DNA of 64,000 nt, taken from contig CBFDBO010000004.1 of assembly GCA_965603075.1 (NCBI GenBank), positions 62,001-126,000 of the forward strand. Direction: 5' to 3'. Positions within the stretch are counted from its first letter, which is position 1, and every line of letters begins with the position of its first letter. The notes below the pieces were generated by a model. That model saw nothing but the letters and a program-made list of their open reading frames with translations. It was not told the DNA's origin and did not search any database. This document shows positions 44,919-53,134 of this stretch, in pieces. Both the position numbers and the translations under genes were made by a program. The stretch comes from JABJOR01 sp965603075 (lineage in GTDB: Bacteria; Pseudomonadota; Alphaproteobacteria; Rhodospirillales; Casp-alpha2).

Positions 44919-45275
44919 ATGCCTTTTGTAATACGTGATGCAAACGGTGCAATTACCGGGATTTACAATCAAGCCGTAGAAGGCGGTGAGGAGGTCGCAG
45001 TAGACGACCCCGCCTTACAGGCCTTCATTCAGGCAACAGCACCATTAGACCAAGAAAAAGCCGATGAATGGTTAAGATCAGATTTGGCCATGACTCGTGT
45101 TATGGAGGATTTAATCGATATCTTGATGGAAAAGAATGTCGTAAACATTACGGACTTTCCCGATGGGGCGCAGCGAAAACTTATTACCAGACGGGGGAAA
45201 CGTTCTGAGATGCTTTATGTGACCAGTTTGTTTGAAGGTATTGATGACGAGTTTGACGGCGGCGGATATTTATAA
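44919..45275 (+). CDS. Conserved small protein of unknown function
   Basis: A 118-aa soluble protein starting MPFVIRDANGAITGIYNQ, then an acidic stretch, a helical segment MTRVMEDLIDILMEKNVVNI and the basic LITRRGKRSE. Short alphaproteobacterial proteins of this layout are sometimes labelled tryptophan synthase beta-like, without evidence of that activity. GGGAG lies 7 nt before the start. The ferredoxin gene follows after 15 bp, so the two are probably cotranscribed. Confidence 0.75.
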   Translation: MPFVIRDANGAITGIYNQAVEGGEEVAVDDPALQAFIQATAPLDQEKADEWLRSDLAMTRVMEDLIDILMEKNVVNITDFPDGAQRKLITRRGKRSEMLYVTSLFEGIDDEFDGGGYL

Positions 45276-45290
45276 AGGGGGCTTTATTAA

Positions 45291-45602
45291 ATGCCAAATG
45301 ATGAGAGTACTGGTTTCACCGTAGAAGTCCGGCCCTCTGGAGCGCGGTTCCACTGCAATGACGATGAAACTATTTTACAGGCCGCCACGCGTAGTGGCAT
45401 GCACCTATTTAGCAATTGCCAAAAAGGGGAATGCGGGTCGTGTAAGGTCCGCCTTAAAAAGGGGCAAATTAAATTGTCGACCTTTATGTTATCAGCACTT
45501 AGCATGACTGAGATTGATGCTGATTATACTCTGGCTTGTCGATCTTATCCGCGGACTGATCTGGTTATTATCGCCGAGACGATTGGAATGCATAGAGAGT
45601 GA
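45291..45602 (+). CDS. 2Fe-2S ferredoxin, plant type
   Basis: A 103-aa ferredoxin. Cluster ligands are the Cys residues of CQKGECGSC (C-x4-C-x2-C, residues about 43-51) and the later TLACRS Cys. The fold order is beta-grasp, as in soluble electron donors to oxygenases or reductases. No reductase or oxygenase is adjacent, so the partner is unknown. It ends just before a strong bidirectional terminator. Confidence 0.92.
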   Translation: MPNDESTGFTVEVRPSGARFHCNDDETILQAATRSGMHLFSNCQKGECGSCKVRLKKGQIKLSTFMLSALSMTEIDADYTLACRSYPRTDLVIIAETIGMHRE

Positions 45603-45603
45603 T

Positions 45604-45637
45604 AAAAAAAGCCGATCCTTTACAAGATCGGCTTTTT
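45604..45637. terminator. Bidirectional Rho-independent terminator
   Basis: GCCGATC (45611-45617) pairs perfectly with GATCGGC (45626-45632) across an 8-nt loop. It is flanked by seven A on the left and five T on the right, so it can end both the plus-strand ferredoxin transcript and the minus-strand gcv transcript. Confidence 0.92.
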
Positions 45638-45662
45638 AAAAGAAAGATCGCAATCAGAATAA

Positions 45663-48569
45663 TTATTCTGCGGCTTCTTCGTATGCTTCCATAGGCGGGC
45701 AAGAGCATATCAGTACACGGTCACCATGGACGTTATCAACACGTCCGACAGGGGGCCAGTATTTATCATCACGTACCGAAGCAAGTGGGAAATACGCTTC
45801 TTGTTTACTATAGGGATAATCCCACGGGGTTTCCATGAGCAAGTCATGGGTGTGGGGGGCATTGACCAGCAAGTTGTTATCAAGTTTCATCTTGCCACTT
45901 TCGATGTCATCTATTTCCTTTTTGATTTGGATCATCGCATCACAGAACCGATCGAGCTCTCGCTTGGCTTCTGATTCTGTGGGCTCGATCATGAGAGTAT
46001 CAACAACAGGAAACGACATGGTTGGCGCGTGGAAGCCGAAATCCACCAAACGCTTGGCAACATCTTCGTTTGAAATACCACACCTTTCTTTGATGCCACT
46101 GAGATCAAGAATACATTCGTGAGCAACAAACCCGTGTTTTCCGCTATAGAGAACCGGGTAATGGGGATCAAGGCGCTTGGCGATATAATTTGCGCTGAGG
46201 ATCGCCACTTCGGTTGCATGTTTCATGCCGCTCGCCCCCATCATGGCAATATAGGACCATGATATCGGCAAGATACTCGCTGATCCCCACGGTGCAGCGG
46301 ATACGGCCCCAATGGTACCTGCAATGCCTTCTGCTGGATTAACACCATCAATAACAGGATGATCGGGTAAGAAAGGCGCTAAGTGGGCCTGACATCCAAT
46401 CGGTCCAACACCCGGACCACCCCCGCCATGCGGGATAGCAAAAGTTTTATGCAGATTTAAATGCATAACATCGGCACCGAACTTGCCGGGTTTAGCAAGA
46501 CCAACCAAGGCGTTCATGTTGGCACCATCTAAATAAACCTGACCACCATTGTCATGAATGGTTTGGCAAATTTCGATAATGGGTTCTTCGAAAACACCAT
46601 GTGTGGATGGATAGGTGATCATCAAGGCCGCTAAGTTATCTTTGTGCTCGATCGCTTTGGCTTTCAGATCATCCACGTTGACGTTACCGCCATCATCGGA
46701 TGCGACCACAACAACTTTTAACCCAGCCATATTCGCGCTGGCCGGATTGGTGCCGTGTGAAGAAGATGGTATCAAACAAATATCACGGTGGCTTTCGCCT
46801 ATTGATTCTTGATATTTCCGGATAACGGCAAGTCCGGAAAATTCACCTTGCGAGCCCGCGTTGGGTTGCAATGATACCGCATTGAATCCCGTAATCTCGC
46901 ACAACATAGCTTCCAGCTCTTCAAAGAGCTGTTGATAGCCTTGGGCTTGATCAAGGGGAGCAAAGGGATGCATGGCTGAGAAATTACGCCACGTTACGGG
47001 TATCATTTCCGATGTTGCATTGAGCTTCATGGTACACGAACCAAGCGGGATCATAGCACGATCAAGGGCGATGTCCTTGGCTTGTAAGTTGCGCAAATAT
47101 CGAAGCAATTCCGTTTCAGCGTGATAGACATTAAACACAGGGTGCTGAAGGAATGTGCTGGTACGCTGTAAAGTTTCAGGAATATTTTCTTCCATAGCTT
47201 CATCGAGTACGTCGATGTTAAGCGTTTTTGTGTTTTTGGTATCAAACACATTCCATAATGCCGTGATGTTTCGACGACGGGTTGTTTCATCCAGGGATAT
47301 ACCCAAGTGATCCTTATCAATAACCCGAAGGTTAATACGGGATTCTCGCGCTTTGGCAGCCAATCGATTGGCTTGACCCGGCACACGTACTTTAATCGTA
47401 TCGAAGAAGGCGTCTTCAACAATCTCGTAGCCCAGTTGCGATAAGCCAGCCGCAGCAATGCATGCCATGCGATGAACTTTTTTAGCGATACGAATAATGC
47501 CATCTGGTCCATGATAAACAGCGTAAAAGCTGGCTAAGACCGCTAACAGTACTTGCGCGGTACAAATGTTGCTGGTGGCTTTTTCTCGGCGGATGTGTTG
47601 CTCGCGTGTTTGTAGGGCCATACGCAGGGCTTTTTTGCCCAATGAATCTATCGAGACACCGATAATACGACCGGGAATTTGGCGTTTATGTTTATCATTG
47701 GTGGCAAAAAACGCAGCGTGAGGTCCACCATAACCCATGGGAACACCAAAACGTTGTGAGGACCCAAAGACAATGTCCGCGCCCATTTCACCCGGTGGTT
47801 TCAACAGTGCCAGCGATAATAAATCTGTCGCAATACAGGCGATGGCTTTGGTTGCGTGGGCCGCTGCAATAACAGGCTCCGGATCACGCACACCACCGTG
47901 CGAACCTGGGTAATGGATTAAGACACCAAACACATCATGATCACCCAACTCGGTCCATGGGTCACCGATAACCAAATCGAATTCAGCAAGAGTGGCACGG
48001 GTTCGCATGACCGCGATGGTCTGAGGATGACAATCTTGGTCAATAAAGAACGTGTCGCAATTCTTTTTCTTGGAAATTCGGTGCGACATAGACATGGCTT
48101 CGGCGGCGGCGGTTGCTTCATCCAACATAGAAGCATTGGCCATTTCCATACCGGTCATATCCATGACCATTTGCTGAAAATTAAGAATGGCTTCTAATCG
48201 ACCTTGGGACACTTCCGCCTGATAGGGGGTGTAGGCCGTATACCATCCGGGATTTTCCATGACGTTGCGCAAAATGACATTGGGAATAATGGTGCCATAA
48301 TAACCCATACCAATCATCGAGATAAACACCTTGTTGCGATCGCTCATGGCGCGAAGCACACTAAGGGCGTACCGTTCGGATCTAACCTCAGGTACATCCA
48401 AAGGCAAATCAGATCGGATAGCCTTTGGGACTGTTCTATCGATCAGATCATCGAGTGAACTGGCACCAACTGTTTCCAGCATCTCGCTGATTTGTTCTTC
48501 GCCCGGTCCAATATGGCGTCGGACAAAATCGACTTTATTTTCCAGATCGCTTAAGGGATGATTTGGCAT
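45663..48569 (-). CDS. gcvP: Glycine dehydrogenase (decarboxylating), P protein
   Basis: A 968-aa single-chain P protein (P1 and P2 fused) of the glycine cleavage system, which decarboxylates glycine on PLP and passes aminomethyl to GcvH. The PLP lysine is in LNLHKTFAIPHGGGGPGVGP near residue 700. The N-terminal half has HIGPGEEQISEML; SLQPNAGSQGEFSGL and PSSSHGTNPASANMAG are in the second half. The ATG overlaps the gcvH stop by 1 nt. Last gene of the riboswitch-controlled operon. Confidence 0.97.
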   Translation of the reverse strand: MPNHPLSDLENKVDFVRRHIGPGEEQISEMLETVGASSLDDLIDRTVPKAIRSDLPLDVPEVRSERYALSVLRAMSDRNKVFISMIGMGYYGTIIPNVILRNVMENPGWYTAYTPYQAEVSQGRLEAILNFQQMVMDMTGMEMANASMLDEATAAAEAMSMSHRISKKKNCDTFFIDQDCHPQTIAVMRTRATLAEFDLVIGDPWTELGDHDVFGVLIHYPGSHGGVRDPEPVIAAAHATKAIACIATDLLSLALLKPPGEMGADIVFGSSQRFGVPMGYGGPHAAFFATNDKHKRQIPGRIIGVSIDSLGKKALRMALQTREQHIRREKATSNICTAQVLLAVLASFYAVYHGPDGIIRIAKKVHRMACIAAAGLSQLGYEIVEDAFFDTIKVRVPGQANRLAAKARESRINLRVIDKDHLGISLDETTRRRNITALWNVFDTKNTKTLNIDVLDEAMEENIPETLQRTSTFLQHPVFNVYHAETELLRYLRNLQAKDIALDRAMIPLGSCTMKLNATSEMIPVTWRNFSAMHPFAPLDQAQGYQQLFEELEAMLCEITGFNAVSLQPNAGSQGEFSGLAVIRKYQESIGESHRDICLIPSSSHGTNPASANMAGLKVVVVASDDGGNVNVDDLKAKAIEHKDNLAALMITYPSTHGVFEEPIIEICQTIHDNGGQVYLDGANMNALVGLAKPGKFGADVMHLNLHKTFAIPHGGGGPGVGPIGCQAHLAPFLPDHPVIDGVNPAEGIAGTIGAVSAAPWGSASILPISWSYIAMMGASGMKHATEVAILSANYIAKRLDPHYPVLYSGKHGFVAHECILDLSGIKERCGISNEDVAKRLVDFGFHAPTMSFPVVDTLMIEPTESEAKRELDRFCDAMIQIKKEIDDIESGKMKLDNNLLVNAPHTHDLLMETPWDYPYSKQEAYFPLASVRDDKYWPPVGRVDNVHGDRVLICSCPPMEAYEEAAE

Positions 48570-48943
48570 TAGCCTAACTCCGCAATATAGGTATCGTAGG
48601 CCCCCTTATCCATAAGTTCATCCAGCTGTGCTGGATCAGATAGTTTGATTTTATACATCCAGCCATCCCCTTCGGCAGAGCTGTTGATCAATGCCGGATC
48701 ATCGGCAAGGCCATCGTTAACTTCGGTGATCTCTCCGCTCACGGGGGCAAAAACCTCACTGGCGGCTTTAACAGATTCGATAACACCGGTCTCGTCACCT
48801 TGCTCTAGTTCGTCACCAGCGTCCGGCACCTCAACAAAAACAACATCACCCAATTGCTCTTGCGCATAGTTTGTGATGCCGACGATGGCGATGTCGCCGT
48901 TTACTTCTACCCATTCGTGGTCGTTTGTGAATTTAATGGTCAT
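48569..48943 (-). CDS. gcvH: Glycine cleavage system H protein
   Basis: A 124-aa lipoyl carrier. The lipoylated Lys lies in TGVIESVKAASEVFAP, about residue 60. NDHEWVEVNGDIAIVGITNY at the start and the ALINSSAEGDGWMYKIK segment are typical. It shuttles intermediates between GcvP, GcvT and lipoamide dehydrogenase. The gene lies 28 bp after gcvT and overlaps gcvP by 1 nt. Confidence 0.97.
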   Translation of the reverse strand: MTIKFTNDHEWVEVNGDIAIVGITNYAQEQLGDVVFVEVPDAGDELEQGDETGVIESVKAASEVFAPVSGEITEVNDGLADDPALINSSAEGDGWMYKIKLSDPAQLDELMDKGAYDTYIAELG

Positions 48944-48971
48944 TTTTATTTTCTCCTCAATAGAATAGGGC

Positions 48972-50087
48972 TTAACCCGTGTAATAATTATGTTTTACGA
49001 AAGTTGTTGATGTAACGCTCGCCGGCAAAGATTTTCCACGAACCGTTAAATTGACGGTTGTGCCAGCTTCAGCAAAAGCGCTGTCCACATAGCCCATGGC
49101 TACGGGACCGCCTTTTGTGGGGCCAAAACCACCACTCGTAATCTCGCCAATGGTGTTGCCGTTTGTATCGGTGATTTCTGTATGACCACGCGCAGGAGCA
49201 CGGCCTTCGGGCTGGATGCCCACACGCAACCTTGCCGGTCCGTCGGCCAGTTGCTGTTGAATGACATCAGCCCCTGGAAATCCACCTTGTTCGCGGCGAC
49301 GTTTGGATATGGTCCATCGAAGGCCTGCTTCGATGGGGGTGGTGGTTTCATCAATATCGCTGCCATAAAGGCAAAGACCGGCTTCTAAGCGTAATGAATC
49401 GCGTGCGCCCAACCCAGCGGGTTCGACTTCCGGTTCAGCAATCAGCAGTCTAGCAAGGTCTTCTGCGTCATTGGCATGAACGGAAATTTCATATCCATCC
49501 TCGCCGGAATATCCTGACCTTGTGATAAAGCATTCTATATCACTGATATGTAATTTTGCTGATGACATGAAGTCCATGTGACGTGCCGGGGCGGCAAACC
49601 GCGATAACACCTCGGCTGATTTAGGTCCTTGAAGGGCGAGAAGGGCGCGATCTTCCATAACCTTTATTTCACACATAGAACTTAACTTAGATTGCATGTG
49701 GGCAATGTCTGCATCTTTACAGCCAGCGTTAACCACAAGATATAAATACTCGCCTTGCTGAGTTACCATTAAATCATCAAGGATGCCGCCTTTGTCATTG
49801 GTGAACATGGTGTAGCGGGTTCTGCCCGTGGTGAGCGCCGCAATGTCACCGGGAACCAATGTTTCAAGTGCTTCGGTGGCCTTAGCGCCAATCAGGTGAA
49901 CTTGCCCCATGTGCGATACATCAAATAATGATGCGGACGCACGGGTGTGGTTATGTTCTGACAGGACACCAGCGGGATATTGCACAGGCATATCATACCC
50001 AGCAAAGGGGACCATTTTTGCCCCCAATTCACGGTGCAGGGCATCAAGGGGGACCTGTTTTAACGGGGGAGATGTTTCGTCACTCAT
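48972..50087 (-). CDS. gcvT: Glycine cleavage system T protein (aminomethyltransferase)
   Basis: A 371-aa tetrahydrofolate-dependent enzyme that releases ammonia from the aminomethyl group on GcvH and forms 5,10-methylene-THF. MVPFAGYDMPVQYPAGV near the start, SLFDVSHMGQVHLIG, SGYSGEDGYEISV and GLGARDSLRLEAGLCLYGSD are all family hallmarks. GAGGAA lies 7 nt before the ATG. First gene of the operon, about 50 nt after the riboswitch. Confidence 0.97.
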   Translation of the reverse strand: MSDETSPPLKQVPLDALHRELGAKMVPFAGYDMPVQYPAGVLSEHNHTRASASLFDVSHMGQVHLIGAKATEALETLVPGDIAALTTGRTRYTMFTNDKGGILDDLMVTQQGEYLYLVVNAGCKDADIAHMQSKLSSMCEIKVMEDRALLALQGPKSAEVLSRFAAPARHMDFMSSAKLHISDIECFITRSGYSGEDGYEISVHANDAEDLARLLIAEPEVEPAGLGARDSLRLEAGLCLYGSDIDETTTPIEAGLRWTISKRRREQGGFPGADVIQQQLADGPARLRVGIQPEGRAPARGHTEITDTNGNTIGEITSGGFGPTKGGPVAMGYVDSAFAEAGTTVNLTVRGKSLPASVTSTTFVKHNYYTG

Positions 50088-50137
50088 ATCAAATTCCTCA
50101 ATGGTTGCGTTATCAGGCCATTATAGCCTATTAGCGC

Positions 50138-50335
50138 CCCCTCTGTCTCGGAACCTGAAAGAATCCCCACTGCCATTATAAATAAAAGGCTGGGTTACCT
50201 CTTCGGTGAGATGTGTAAAGCACATCTGCTTTCCAGAGTCTCATAACACTATCGGTCCAGGTACCTGAGAGTTTCCGGGGCGGTTGCTCCTTCGGTGCCA
50301 ACTGAGGGTAAAGCCGATCAGTCAGTCTCTCCCGT
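50138..50335 (-). promoter_or_regulatory. Tandem glycine riboswitch
   Basis: On the minus strand the leader shows two glycine aptamers in series. Aptamer 1 (about 50333-50262) has GGGAGAGACTG, the CACCGAAGGAGCAA loop and the closing ACTCTCAGGTACC. Aptamer 2 (about 50245-50150) has GACTCTGGAAAGC, CACCGAAGAGGTAA and TTTCAGGTTCC. These are the conserved cores of the Rfam glycine class; the two linked aptamers bind glycine and normally switch gcv expression on. Position directly upstream of gcvT fits. Ends are approximate. Confidence 0.95.
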
Positions 50336-50347
50336 AGCGTTTAGCTG

Positions 50348-50353
50348 AGTATA
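50348..50353 (-). promoter_or_regulatory. Putative -10 element of the gcv operon
   Basis: TATACT on the minus strand, 13 bp or more upstream of the first riboswitch stem, so transcription would begin just before the aptamer. No good -35 hexamer is seen at 16-18 bp; the decamer repeats occupy that place, which suggests activator dependence. Confidence 0.45.
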
Positions 50354-50363
50354 TCGTGTCGCT

Positions 50364-50403
50364 TCTTCTCGTATCTTCACGTAACTTCACGTATCTTCTC
50401 GTA
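50364..50403. repeat. 10-bp tandem repeat, four copies, in gcv promoter region
   Basis: Four adjacent decamers: TCTTCTCGTA, TCTTCACGTA, ACTTCACGTA, TCTTCTCGTA. They sit directly upstream of the putative -10 element of the gcv transcript. A 10-bp period places every copy on nearly the same DNA face. They could be repeated activator sites or a slippage product. Confidence 0.9.
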
Positions 50404-50514
50404 AATCCACTATTCCGAATAGAATAAGGCAGATTAGAACCTGTCCAAACGGGTAGGTTTAGCCAGCCCCTTTGGGGAGGCATGAGGACGACTGTAGTGA
50501 TTTTTATCTATGGG
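50404..50514. other. Spacer between gcv promoter region and lipoprotein gene
   Basis: This completes the 427-bp gene-free stretch between gcvT and the lipoprotein gene, most of which is riboswitch and promoter. Apart from a weak CCCC-TTT-GGGG stem near 50466-50476, possibly the end of the lipoprotein transcript, nothing is evident. Confidence 0.4.
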
Positions 50515-51126
50515 TCAACCGCTATGCTGGTTATATTTTAATTGCTCGGGCGTTAACTGAAACCCGATGTAAATTATAAAATCCTGCCCTGTTAACGGCG
50601 TGACAATAGGGATGGTCAATGTGATAGGATCATCAAGTCCGGAAACCTTATACCGATTGCCTTCAAAAACGCTTTTAATGTCAAAATTTTCTTTATTTAG
50701 AATGTTTTTATTCTTGTCCATAATCGTAACAAAATATGGCAGAGTGTAACGCCCTTCTACATTTGCGGGACCGCGTGAGGCGGTAAAACCAACAGCCAGC
50801 TGCACAATAACCTTTCCTGTTCCGGATTCTTTATTGAGTCGGTTGATGCAATTAGCAGCAAAATCAACCATGGTAGCTTCGGTTATAATATCGGTAATAT
50901 CGCGTCCGGGACCGTCTTTAAAAACAGTGATTCGCTCAGACTTACCGAGGATTGATACAGAGGGACAATAAATCGGATCGGGGTCTTTAAATACATTCAG
51001 ATCATCCATGGTCACATTCTCATAATAGCTACAGGCCCCTAAGAGAATCACCCCCATGAACATGGCACTCATTGCAATAAACTTGGATTTAATTTTGGAA
51101 TAATTGGTTGTTTGTTTTTGTTTCAC
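50515..51126 (-). CDS. Predicted lipoprotein of unknown function
   Basis: A 203-aa protein with a basic N terminus, a hydrophobic segment and the lipobox LLGAC at about residue 32. After the Cys, CPSVSILGKSERITVF with GRDITDIITEATMVDFAANC, then VIVQLAVGFTASRGPAN and YTLPYFVTIMD suggest a beta-rich outer-membrane-associated domain. I do not recognise the family. It follows the 622-aa peptidoglycan-binding protein on the same strand after 139 bp that contain an inverted repeat. Confidence 0.75.
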   Translation of the reverse strand: MKQKQTTNYSKIKSKFIAMSAMFMGVILLGACSYYENVTMDDLNVFKDPDPIYCPSVSILGKSERITVFKDGPGRDITDIITEATMVDFAANCINRLNKESGTGKVIVQLAVGFTASRGPANVEGRYTLPYFVTIMDKNKNILNKENFDIKSVFEGNRYKVSGLDDPITLTIPIVTPLTGQDFIIYIGFQLTPEQLKYNQHSG

Positions 51127-51184
51127 GATTTGATCCAGATGATACCTAGTTTACAGAATAATTTAAGTAACGCCGCATTACAGA

Positions 51185-51203
51185 ACGTTATATTACATAA
51201 CGT
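51185..51203. promoter_or_regulatory. Inverted repeat, possible operator
   Basis: ACGTTAT and ATAACGT form a perfect 7-bp inverted repeat with a 5-nt spacer, 59 bp upstream of the lipoprotein ATG on the minus strand. No T-run follows, so a regulator site is more likely than a terminator. Confidence 0.45.
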
Positions 51204-51265
51204 CACAGTACATGACACAACAAAGGTCGGGCAAGTCCTGTGCGCACCTTAGATAAAGTTTTTGG

Positions 51266-53134
51266 TTATTGTTCAGATTCTTGTGAAGCTGGCATCTCAG
51301 CAATCGCCATCAATGCTTGCGATAGTTTTGCGAGCACTCTGGCACGGCCCCACGCATTTTTGATGGTCTGAACGATGGTGAGGGACATTTCGTAAAGCTC
51401 TTCTGCCCACTTATGATTGCCGAGTTTTGCTCGTTCCTCCGCTAAATCCGCAAGCAGCCAGGCTTGGTTGGTCATGCTATCGATGTTACGTGTTGCGGCT
51501 AGGGCTGAATTTTTTATATGGCTGAGGGTTGTGTCTTTTGGTCGTTCTAGATCAAAATTATTAAAAGCAAGCATCCAATAGCTCTTGGCGCGAAGTTGTT
51601 GGTCCTCGATTTTACCAATCATCTCCATTGCTTTATTCATGATTTCTGAATCAGCTTCAGCTGAACCATGAGCAGAAGCGATTGCGCCAAAAGCCAAAGC
51701 AATACGGCTTGCTGCATAATCACGGGCAAAGGGGTATTGAATGCCTTGGCGGGTTTCAATTGCCATATCCATTATCTCCAGAGCTTTTGATTGTTCCCCG
51801 GTTCGGGCAAGCTCTGCTGCAATGGTGGATAAAATGATCGCACGGTAGCGTAGGGCTTCGATGCTTTGGGCTGTCTGTGTTGCGGCGAGCATGTCCCCCG
51901 CCAAGGCTTGAGCTTCGGCGGTTTGCATGAGGACGGGCATTTTTTCTGAAGCATTAGAAACCTGATCCAGTAGGTTCAATGCCCCGACCAAATCACCAAT
52001 GGACGCCATAGCACTGGCGATGTGGCGCATGGCGGTGTCTGCATTAGGGACTGAAGTATATTGAGTGGATTGGGTCTTGAGGTGCACCCGTAATGCATCA
52101 GCGCGATCTGTTTCTCCCGCTTTGAACAAAACCACACTGGCACGGGCCAATAGACCCAAGGACTTAATATCTATTGTAGTAGGACTGGTATTAGAATCGG
52201 TATTAGGGTCGGTATTAGGAATGGTGTTATTCATTTCAAGGTTATCGATGGCGACAACAGCATCGCTCTTATTGCCTTGGTCCATAAATATTTCGGCAAG
52301 GATGACGAGGGTTTTTGCTCGTTCGGCTGTATCGGGTATTACCGTTGCCGCAGCGATCGCATTTCCATGGTTGCCTGATAAGGCTTGGGCTTTGGCGATT
52401 TCACCCAAAGCCGTCATGATTAGACGGGGATCTTTAATGCGGCGGGTTGTGTCTCTGGCAGCATCGCTCATACCAACTCGGGCTTGTGCTACAAGGATTT
52501 CACCAAATACCCAATTCCGCATTTCGCTTCTATTCACGGTTTTGGCATTTTCCAAGGCTTCAACAAGCAAACACCGCACGGTGGGTTTTTCATAACAAAG
52601 CGAGGGATCACGATTGGCATCAGCTGCTTCATCAACAATCTCAGCTGTTAATAAATCTCGGGTGGACGGATTATCTAATAATGCCTGACGGGCGGCATCT
52701 GTGTGAACCTGTTTGGTAATCGATAATTTGTCGAGCAACGCATTGATACCCGCCATCGTTTCAATTTTATCCAGTAGTGCTGCATTGACGATCCCGGTTT
52801 GCTCCATGTTATTTTGTCGTTGATACAAACGTATGGCTTTGTCCGTTTCCGGGGTCACGGTGCCGGTAATGGGACCGCTATAATAATCGAGTGAGAGAAG
52901 CCCTTGTTGAAGACGTTTGATCATATTCTCCATTTGGTCTTGGGAAATAAACAATTCAAATCCTGATTGATTGGGCAGTTCTGATTGTGTTGCACCCAAG
53001 GCTTTAGAATTAACAGTTTGCAAACCCAGCACGACGAAGAGGCATAAAAAGCACAAGAACTGCTTCAGACAAAGATACTGTCTGAATGGAATTCGTTGAC
53101 TAATAGCATTGATATCGTTATCGGAGATCATCAT
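51266..53134 (-). CDS. Peptidoglycan-binding and helical-repeat protein
   Basis: A 622-aa probably exported protein. A hydrophobic segment at about residues 22-45 could be a signal peptide with a long leader. It is followed by a PG_binding_1 domain (about 64-125: MIKRLQQGLLSLDYYSGPI, TDKAIRLYQRQNN). From about 170 to the end is a long alpha-helical array of TPR-like pairs rich in Ala, with repeated ALA...GD segments. A four-copy NTxP linker occurs near 305. The first ATG at 53134 overlaps the thrB start codon on the other strand and lacks a ribosome site, so the true start is uncertain. A cell-wall-associated scaffold is likely; the function is unknown. Confidence 0.75.
   Translation of the reverse strand: MMISDNDINAISQRIPFRQYLCLKQFLCFLCLFVVLGLQTVNSKALGATQSELPNQSGFELFISQDQMENMIKRLQQGLLSLDYYSGPITGTVTPETDKAIRLYQRQNNMEQTGIVNAALLDKIETMAGINALLDKLSITKQVHTDAARQALLDNPSTRDLLTAEIVDEAADANRDPSLCYEKPTVRCLLVEALENAKTVNRSEMRNWVFGEILVAQARVGMSDAARDTTRRIKDPRLIMTALGEIAKAQALSGNHGNAIAAATVIPDTAERAKTLVILAEIFMDQGNKSDAVVAIDNLEMNNTIPNTDPNTDSNTSPTTIDIKSLGLLARASVVLFKAGETDRADALRVHLKTQSTQYTSVPNADTAMRHIASAMASIGDLVGALNLLDQVSNASEKMPVLMQTAEAQALAGDMLAATQTAQSIEALRYRAIILSTIAAELARTGEQSKALEIMDMAIETRQGIQYPFARDYAASRIALAFGAIASAHGSAEADSEIMNKAMEMIGKIEDQQLRAKSYWMLAFNNFDLERPKDTTLSHIKNSALAATRNIDSMTNQAWLLADLAEERAKLGNHKWAEELYEMSLTIVQTIKNAWGRARVLAKLSQALMAIAEMPASQESEQ
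52185..52232. repeat. 12-bp coding tandem repeat, four copies
   Basis: Four adjacent 12-mers around GGTATTAG encode, on the minus strand, NTIP, NTDP, NTDS and NTSP in the 622-aa protein. The first three are close copies and the last is diverged. Frame is preserved. Confidence 0.88.

Noticed and set aside
47051..47512. 153-codon minus-strand frame inside gcvP
   Set aside because: A shadow of the gcvP coding sequence in another frame; no family features.
50364..50403. CRISPR-like interpretation of the decamer repeats
   Set aside because: Units are adjacent with no spacers and too short; no cas genes in the window.
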